The translations under genes and the position numbers were made by a program. Under the pieces are notes generated by a model. It was given only the letters and a program-made list of their open reading frames with translations, searched no databases and was not told the origin of the DNA. A stretch of 64,000 bases of DNA from Crossaster papposus (lineage: Eukaryota > Echinodermata > Asteroidea > Velatida > Solasteridae): the NCBI GenBank assembly GCA_037893245.1, contig JBAIAA010000443.1, forward strand, positions 496,001 through 560,000, given 5' to 3'. Below are positions 62,701-64,000 of the stretch, piece after piece (within the stretch, counting starts at the first letter, position 1; every line of letters starts with the position of its first letter).

Positions 62701-63802
62701 TATCTATTCGTAAGTACTCGTAACTACACGTAAAGTGCTCTTAATAACTCAGAACAATCCGTAAAGCCATCGTAACACGACCCGAATGAAATCGTAAACA
62801 ACACGTAAGCACTCGTAATAATCTGTAAATAATCCGTAAACAAATTGTAAACTAACCGTAACAAATCGTTACAAATGTTGTTACGAATCATTTACGGATT
62901 CTTGCGAGCAGTTTACGGATAGTTACGTGTTGTTGCAAGCGGTTTACAATACTCACGGGTTGTTACGAGCTATTTACAAGTTATTTACAGAAAAATCAAT
63001 CTGTAGACAATCGTAATAAGATTTTTGACCTGTCAAAAAATTTGCCTCTCCTTTCACGGATTCTTAATTAAGAGTGTCTGCGAGTTGTTGCGAGTTGTGA
63101 CAAGTTATTTTCGGATACCAGCGAGTTATTTACGGATGCTTGTGATTGACTACGAGTTGGCAATCCGTAAGGACTGGTAAGAAAAATCAGTGTAGTTTTT
63201 CTATAAAATAAACCAAAATGCCAGCATAAGCATAACTTCCATTACTTCCAATGATCTTTTAAGCCCTGTGATTTTGTCTTGACAGGGGAGTGCCAAGACG
63301 TCAGTTCGCGTTGCTGCAGTCAATGCGTTCCCCTTCCTCCACAATCTGGGAGCCAACTCTCTGCATCTTCTGTACGATCACTTCCAGTAAGTTGGTCACG
63401 TCATCGAACCTGAATCATTTATTACATTTAAAATATAAAAATCTCCGTTCACCGAAAGTAGTGCTTGGTTGCAGTGCCTGCTGCTATATTTGAACCAGCC
63501 ACTCAAACGAGTAAGCTTGATGGTCGAGTGGTAAGACCTCTGCACTATAAGCAGGTGGAATGGGTTCGAATCCTACCCTAATTAACTTGTGAATAGTTTT
63601 TCTTGCCTCCTCTTTGGACAAAAACTGAGTATACAGTGTCCATAAAAATAACGCTTTTCAACATTATCTGGGTAACTTATTTCTTGTATTGACCTTTGTA
63701 CAGTGATATGCTCAAGGACAAGTCTACCATTGTCTTGGAGGAACTTGGCCGCACCGTCGGGACCGTTTCCTGCGTCGTCTGCAAAAAAGTCGAACCTCAC
63801 AG
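41650..63802 (+). CDS. ATR: ATR serine/threonine kinase, N-terminal part (17 exons seen, 3' end beyond the window)
   Basis: ATR is the PIKK-family checkpoint kinase that, with ATRIP, senses RPA-coated single-stranded DNA and phosphorylates CHK1 in the nucleus. Coding exons: 41650-41750, 42988-43073, 45235-45423, 46758-46928, 47534-47646, 48397-48488, 49449-49566, 50189-50322, 52157-52320, 57466-57752, 58829-58934, 59616-59943, 60087-60181, 60444-60534, 61686-61780, 63286-63386, 63704-63802. They total 2,370 nt (~790 codons), all N-terminal helical HEAT-repeat region. Diagnostic matches to vertebrate ATR (from memory): PDERQKALKTCRKIICHLVD (human [20 protein letters not shown]); NGLPTTDIL; DKRRRLALHRTPGKK against the KRRRLSSSLNPSKR region, a possible nuclear-localisation stretch; ILEGIRCCLEVL (human MLEGIAVVLQL); MLSLPW; LFPKEIASKWRTHVF (human LFPRRIFLEWRTAVY). 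The start is the first ATG after an in-frame stop. All junction phases agree except 52,320/57,466, where one exon appears missing. The kinase, FAT and FATC domains are not in the window. Confidence 0.93.
41790..42420. repeat. Older interspersed repeat that hosts the MITE
   Basis: Sequence outside the insert (agtatcctgatgctacttc on the left; caacatttttgcactgattg on the right) matches 52,740-52,905 in order and orientation. Identity of the family is unknown. Confidence 0.65.
41833..42325. mobile_element. MITE with long inverted termini in ATR intron 1
   Basis: Flanking 9-bp direct repeats CTATGGAGA (41,833-41,841 and 42,317-42,325) enclose a 475-bp insert. Its ends are inverted copies: atgtggctcaaatactagac...gtgagccacacagc at 41,856-41,914 against its complement at 42,255-42,313. 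The host sequence is itself a repeat whose second copy at about 52,740-52,905 lacks the insert. No ORF inside. Confidence 0.78.
42545..42945. repeat. Inverted and direct repeat pair with tRNA-like A box
   Basis: 42,550-42,592 (aaacaaagaaattggcgctc...) is the reverse complement of 42,825-42,890, which reads agcttgtttggtagagcgc, an A-box-like string. Just outside, gaaatttatgcaaatttacc is present as a direct repeat at about 42,608 and 42,891. The unit looks like a foldback or tRNA-derived element in ATR intron 1. Confidence 0.6.
42988..43073 (+). CDS. ATR: ATR coding exon 2
   Basis: Acceptor tttattttcactcag, donor GTCAGT at 43,074. Encodes (T)PDERQKALKTCRKIICHLVD then SCLTDLQK, the most N-terminal conserved block of ATR. 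In phase 2, out phase 1. Confidence 0.9.
43572..43933. mobile_element. 362-bp foldback element
   Basis: The left arm from 43,572 (aattgaccatttgc...tgaataatatctggtacac...acagcttggcacagttt) is repeated in reverse complement at about 43,800-43,933. The arms are about 130-150 bp and the loop is short. No ORF. No convincing target duplication, so the class is unassigned. Confidence 0.75.
44443..45020 (-). pseudogene. Non-LTR retrotransposon remnant (C-terminal end of the reverse-transcriptase ORF)
   Basis: On the minus strand, 44,443-44,865 reads GLITAAQDQALWTKVMKAKI, then CRMWEQKDENVIHLVCEC and KMAQMEYKRRQDKL. This resembles the region after the RT domain in a common metazoan LINE group, with the AAQDQAL block and a zinc-knuckle-like C...C...H...C (the second C is W here). 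Upstream on the same strand, 44,866-44,960 continues KEFLRDTEEVAG then a K/R-rich GDLKKKM, with an in-frame TGA where a tryptophan would be expected. A poly-G expansion (44,834-44,850) sits inside the reading frame. The 5' part of the element is missing. It is a dead fragment lying antisense in an ATR intron. Confidence 0.75.
45235..45423 (+). CDS. ATR: ATR coding exon 3
   Basis: Acceptor tttggaccacag, donor GTACGA at 45,424. Encodes VAAELSNSQLSTVMLNFLDQ and onward to DPKYHICK. In phase 1, out phase 1. It corresponds to the human segment LLDFIQHIMKSSPLMF. Confidence 0.88.
45443..45883. mobile_element. Mutator-like MITE, 423 bp
   Basis: TIR left GGGTGGGTTTTCACGGGGC from 45,452; right end, read inward, GGGGTGATTTTTTACGGGGC, ending at 45,874. 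Both arms continue with related gcgaacga...gcaaatgcc motifs. Flanks are ACCTGTTAA (45,443-45,451) and AACTGTTAA (45,875-45,883), 8 of 9 identical. A 9-bp duplication is typical of Mutator-like elements. The element starts only 28 bp after the exon 3 donor. Confidence 0.72.
45884..46757 (+). other. ATR intron 3, remaining part
   Basis: Mostly AT-rich unique sequence. 46,520-46,580 (acccgacc...gatgtcagg...) resembles 50,370-50,430, an unnamed low-copy repeat. No exon found. Confidence 0.5.
46758..46928 (+). CDS. ATR: ATR coding exon 4
   Basis: Acceptor gattccatccacag, donor GTGAGA at 46,929. 171 nt, phase 1 to phase 1. Encodes LNTWLLSCLIRILNDYFCLD to FSELLNELCRFVT, aligning with human SNWIITRLLRI...KELLQLF. 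Confidence 0.92.
46929..47533 (+). other. ATR intron 4
   Basis: Contains a (TTTTTTA)n microsatellite at about 47,100-47,135 and a lone pogo-like end (cagtcaagtctcgttaaat) at about 47,229. No exon seen. Confidence 0.5.
47534..47646 (+). CDS. ATR: ATR coding exon 5
   Basis: Acceptor tgttttgcgtacag, donor GTATGA at 47,647. Encodes (D)VSAAVLNNFAAGDVEELEPP to VDKLSSLE, phase 1 to 0. Sequence conservation is low; the assignment rests on phase, splice sites and position. Confidence 0.75.
47647..48396 (+). other. ATR intron 5
   Basis: 750 bp of unique-looking sequence with a few short repeated strings (ggcaggtttrgta near 47,722 and 48,069). No exon or element recognised. Confidence 0.5.
48397..48488 (+). 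CDS. ATR: ATR coding exon 6
   Basis: Acceptor ctggtttgtatag, donor GTGAGT at 48,489. Encodes EQEEMLCTYRNSRPITLRYH to LLQLNL plus 2 nt, phase 0 to 2. Weakly conserved; supported by phase continuity. Confidence 0.78.
48663..48875 (+). repeat. tRNA-derived SINE, family A
   Basis: Contains tgttcgagtcc (B box), gtgcccttgggcaaggcg, and cttctctccacccaggagt...gagtacctgttagggcagag, in the same order as the minus-strand copy at about 1,130-1,345. Located in ATR intron 6. Confidence 0.72.
49449..49566 (+). CDS. ATR: ATR coding exon 7
   Basis: Acceptor ctgtgtgttttttcag, donor GTAACT at 49,567. Encodes KLLNELIYDVTLVTSFHQSP to FDAGQYEVKQ, phase 2 to 0. Confidence 0.88.
49919..50160. mobile_element. TTAA-flanked MITE, copy 1
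   Basis: TTAA (49,919-49,922), then CCAGTTCGCGCC; at the right end GGCGCGAACTGG, then TTAA (50,157-50,160). The 234-bp interior is closely related to the copy at 61,310-61,519. TTAA targets are typical of piggyBac and a few other superfamilies. The right end lies 28 bp before ATR exon 8. Confidence 0.8.
50189..50322 (+). CDS. ATR: ATR coding exon 8
   Basis: Acceptor atatcattataacag, donor GTGAGT at 50,323. Encodes ATLDVITKLLPLNGLPTTDI to FFLTLFLSVDDLEGYG, phase 0 to 2. Matches human LAISFLTELFQLGGLPAQ. Confidence 0.92.
50725..51750. mobile_element. hAT-like transposon with subterminal GACTTG tandem repeats
   Basis: Element 50,733-51,742 flanked by the perfect 8-bp duplication CGGTTTTG (50,725-50,732 and 51,743-51,750). 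Termini: left CAGTGTTGTTGACTCGAGTC; right, read inward, CAGAGTTGTAACCAAGTC. Tandem runs of gacttgtgacttgacttg-type repeats (period ~30-36 bp) lie at ~50,795-50,895 and ~51,560-51,728, both near the ends and in the same orientation. Any longer open frames here arise from these repeats; no transposase is present. Confidence 0.85.
52157..52320 (+). CDS. ATR: ATR coding exon 9
   Basis: The acceptor is taken as tttgaacccccaaag because it restores phase (GG|G); the donor is GTGGGT at 52,321. Encodes (G)DMVGLEKSLASCLKELFSLD to IRGLGVIQT, in phase 2, out phase 1. Matches human LSKLIKTLFPFEAEAYRNIEP. Confidence 0.85.
52513..52650 (+). repeat. tRNA-derived SINE, family B
   Basis: A-box-like tggtggagtggtaaga, then B box gggttcgagtcc, then tail ctgagtatacaatcttta. 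Related copies are at about 57,998, 60,680 and 63,512. Not a functional tRNA: the stems do not close and an extra tail follows. Confidence 0.72.
52740..52905 (+). repeat. Interspersed repeat (empty-site copy)
   Basis: agtatcctgacgccacttc ... ttacagagattctaaacaaa ... caacatttttgcactgattg. It matches the flanks of the MITE at 41,842-42,316 but has no insert. Confidence 0.65.
53350..54460. repeat. Left inverted arm of the foldback element
   Basis: Reverse complement of 55,520-56,853 with scattered mismatches and one large length difference; shared landmarks include ctgcagactcctgcagactt and aatccgaaagtatgccacgt. Confidence 0.85.
55520..56853. repeat. Right inverted arm of the foldback element
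   Basis: Mirror of the left arm. The extra segment around 55,970-56,330 contains its own imperfect inverted pair (ttccaaaccccaacttcg / ggctggggtttggaaaa), possibly a nested insertion or a deletion from the left arm. Confidence 0.8.
56857..57465 (+). other. ATR intron 9, 3' part
   Basis: AT-rich sequence with a small internal repeat (tttcacagaatgctttacactg / tttcagaatgttttacactg, within 57,205-57,268). Searched for the missing ATR exon; none convincing. Confidence 0.5.
57466..57752 (+). CDS. ATR: ATR exon with basic KRRRL linker
   Basis: Acceptor ttgatttctcctcag; donor taken as GTGCGA at 57,753 because it restores phase 2 into the next exon. Encodes FVVAPLLRTIQNEFTSCQ, an S/T-rich stretch, then ERQDKRRRLALHRTPGKKGG. 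Human ATR has YLLGPLYAALKME followed by SPKRRRLSSSLNPSKR at the same place. The basic cluster may be a nuclear-localisation signal (inference). It starts in phase 0 although the previous visible exon ends in phase 1, so an exon between them is missing. Confidence 0.92.
57998..58085 (+). repeat. tRNA-derived SINE, family B fragment
   Basis: gttcgagtagtaggacttctg followed by gtttgagtcccactcgagtag, a degenerate A-box and B-box arrangement matching the copies at 52,513 and 63,512. Confidence 0.6.
58270..58441 (+). repeat. tRNA-derived SINE, family C, copy 1
   Basis: agagcatcggattgcaaggt, ggttcgaggtacaaatc, then a 3' body atatgggtagcacttcggtg ... caacaattgatcttcctggt ... gcactaacaaaaag. The A-box region is degenerate. 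Repeated head-to-tail directly downstream. Confidence 0.78.
58446..58634 (+). repeat. tRNA-derived SINE, family C, copy 2
   Basis: Well-preserved tRNA-like head tggctcagtcggtagagca ... gcagttcaaatctgcc, then the same body as copy 1. The copies are separated by only a few bases, a tandem SINE pair. Confidence 0.8.
58829..58934 (+). CDS. ATR: ATR coding exon (S/E-rich linker)
   Basis: Acceptor atttttggacatcag, donor GTGAGT at 58,935. Encodes (G)EVASSSDEDSAFVVENSL to VEKLSNISTSQT, phase 2 to 0. It falls where human ATR has a weakly conserved linker. Confidence 0.85.
59020..59215 (-). repeat. tRNA-derived SINE on the minus strand
   Basis: Reverse strand reads tgacctagtagttacggatt ... ggttaggagttcaaatcctc, an A-box and B-box pair, followed by a body including tttgagcaagtatatttac. 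It lies in the intron after the 58,829 exon. Confidence 0.6.
59616..59943 (+). CDS. ATR: ATR coding exon, largest in the window
   Basis: Acceptor tcttaacgactctag, donor GTGAGC at 59,944; 328 nt, phase 0 to 1. Encodes DSLKDILEGIRCCLEVLLRS, a basic linker, then FAAWMPLEQIRELCATLVAV to LLEITGSLLATQ. Matches human PVIEMLEGIAVVLQL and ITWMSLDFYTKVLKSC, among the clearest ATR signatures here. Confidence 0.94.
60087..60181 (+). CDS. ATR: ATR coding exon with MLSLPW
   Basis: Acceptor gttttcttttcag. Encodes (D)LIKLPLSQLHTFVWMLSLPW onward. The 3' end is uncertain: GTGAAA at 60,182 is the only GT donor nearby that gives phase 0 into the next exon, but it is weak and adds KFFFSILNN, which has no clear counterpart. 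The conserved core ends at about 60,153. Confidence 0.75.
60444..60534 (+). CDS. ATR: ATR coding exon
   Basis: Acceptor ttttttgccttcag, donor GTAAGC at 60,535, followed by an (AAGC)n run. Encodes MDSNWLDLRVQGDMTSREIA to SSALADKI, phase 0 to 1. Low conservation; supported by phase. Confidence 0.78.
60680..60785 (+). repeat. tRNA-derived SINE, family B, internally deleted
   Basis: ggctagttcggtggtcgagtg fuses directly to ttcgagttccactcaaa, so the region between A and B boxes is gone; the tail resembles the 63,512 copy. Confidence 0.6.
61306..61523. mobile_element. TTAA-flanked MITE, copy 2
   Basis: CCAGTTCGCGCC from 61,310; right end AAACTGG then TTAA (61,520-61,523); the left target has decayed to TTGA. 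The interior matches 49,923-50,156 in order (gaaactcgatccgacgcagg, gctgacagacatt, gtgtttatgcgtcatc). Confidence 0.75.
61686..61780 (+). CDS. ATR: ATR coding exon with LFPKEI...WRTHVF
   Basis: Acceptor gtcatttttcag, donor GTAAGT at 61,781. Encodes (D)EDMECLFLHNLALFPKEI then ASKWRTHVFKDAV, phase 1 to 0. Human ATR has SRCVFLLTLFPRRIFLEWRT at this place. Confidence 0.94.
61781..62228 (+). other. ATR intron, unique part
   Basis: About 450 bp of AT-rich sequence with no recognisable element or exon before the TA-flanked transposon. Confidence 0.5.
62229..63194. mobile_element. TA-flanked element filled with TTACGAGT-type repeats
   Basis: TA duplications at 62,229-62,230 and 63,193-63,194. Left terminus CACAGGTTTTCTT ... 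agtccttacggatcgc; right end, read inward, CACTGATTTTTCTTACC then agtccttacggattgcc. The 962-bp interior is a dense field of degenerate 8-17 bp words such as ttacgagttgttacg. They read on the + strand at ~62,240-62,560, switch to the complement (cgtaa...) at ~62,670-62,860, and switch back at ~62,880-63,180. The TA target suggests a Tc1/mariner-type mechanism. No transposase. Confidence 0.75.
63286..63386 (+). CDS. ATR: ATR coding exon, HEAT repeat
   Basis: Acceptor attttgtcttgacag, donor GTAAGT at 63,387. Encodes GSAKTSVRVAAVNAFPFLHN then LGANSLHLLYDHF, phase 0 to 2. It resembles human HEVIRASCVSGFFILLQQ, a HEAT helix pair. Confidence 0.92.
63512..63655 (+). repeat. tRNA-derived SINE, family B
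   Basis: A box tggtcgagtggtaagac, B box gggttcgaatcc, tail ctgagtatacagtgtcc. The best-preserved copy of this family in the window. Confidence 0.75.
63704..63802 (+). CDS. ATR: ATR coding exon, last one in the window
   Basis: Acceptor acctttgtacag, donor GTAGGA at 63,803. Encodes (H)DMLKDKSTIVLEELGRTV then GTVSCVVCKKVEPHR, phase 2 to 2. Matches human VKDDSDIVKKEFASILGQL. The gene continues past the window end. Confidence 0.92.
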
Positions 63803-64000
63803 GTAGGATGATGCTGGAGTTAAGTCTGTCACCGATTCCATCTTAAATCCATTAAAGTCCATCACAAGTCGCTCTGAAGTCCTTGTCGTGTCTGTCACAA
63901 TTCCTTGTCATGTCTGTCACAAGTCCATTGCAAGTCCATTGCGACGGACTAGCGACTGTCGCTTGTCTGTCGCTTGTCTGTCGCAACATTGTGGGGATCA
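63803..64000 (+). other. Start of the next ATR intron
   Basis: Contains short tandem-like strings such as catcacaagtc, tgtctgtcacaa and tcgcttgtctg. No exon seen before the window ends. Confidence 0.5.

Overview
The window is intron-rich metazoan nuclear DNA. Two protein-coding genes are recognisable, both partial and both on the + strand, and most of the remainder is repetitive. The dense tRNA-derived SINEs, cut-and-paste transposon remnants and short exons separated by 0.3-5 kb introns suggest a marine invertebrate, most likely a deuterostome such as an echinoderm, hemichordate or cephalochordate. I cannot resolve the species from sequence alone.

Layout. (1) 1-1,575: two exons of an IQCB1 (nephrocystin-5) homologue, covering the second IQ motif and the following helix. 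No later IQCB1 exon is visible in the window. (2) ~1,750-39,300: one uninterrupted satellite-like tandem array of about 56 units, mostly 645-647 bp with 791 and 840 bp length variants, and with nested higher-order repeats. Each unit carries an 84-nt double hairpin whose outer arms are perfect 5' splice-site (U1 snRNA complementary) sequences on both strands. (3) 39,301-41,600: intergenic DNA with two non-autonomous DNA transposons; the second ends about 55 bp before the first ATR coding exon's putative acceptor. (4) 41,624-63,802: the 5' half of the checkpoint kinase ATR. Seventeen coding exons were placed by splice sites and reading phase; together they encode about 790 residues of the N-terminal HEAT-repeat (ATRIP-binding) region. 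The kinase domain lies beyond the window. All exon junctions keep phase except one, between the exons ending at 52,320 and starting at 57,466, where an exon of 3n+2 nt seems to be missing. A 3.5-kb Harbinger-like foldback transposon occupies that intron.

The ATR introns hold many mobile elements, several with clear target-site duplications. They include hAT-like, Mutator-like, PIF/Harbinger-like, TTAA-flanked and TA-flanked elements, a LINE reverse-transcriptase C-terminal remnant on the minus strand, and several tRNA-derived SINEs, two of them in tandem.

The most unusual feature is the 37.5-kb array: its U1-complementary hairpin, its layered repeat structure, and its position exactly where the missing 3' end of IQCB1 should be. 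IQCB1 (cilium and centrosome) and ATR (DNA-damage checkpoint) are not known to act together; their adjacency here is positional only. No functional RNA genes, CRISPR arrays or operons were found.
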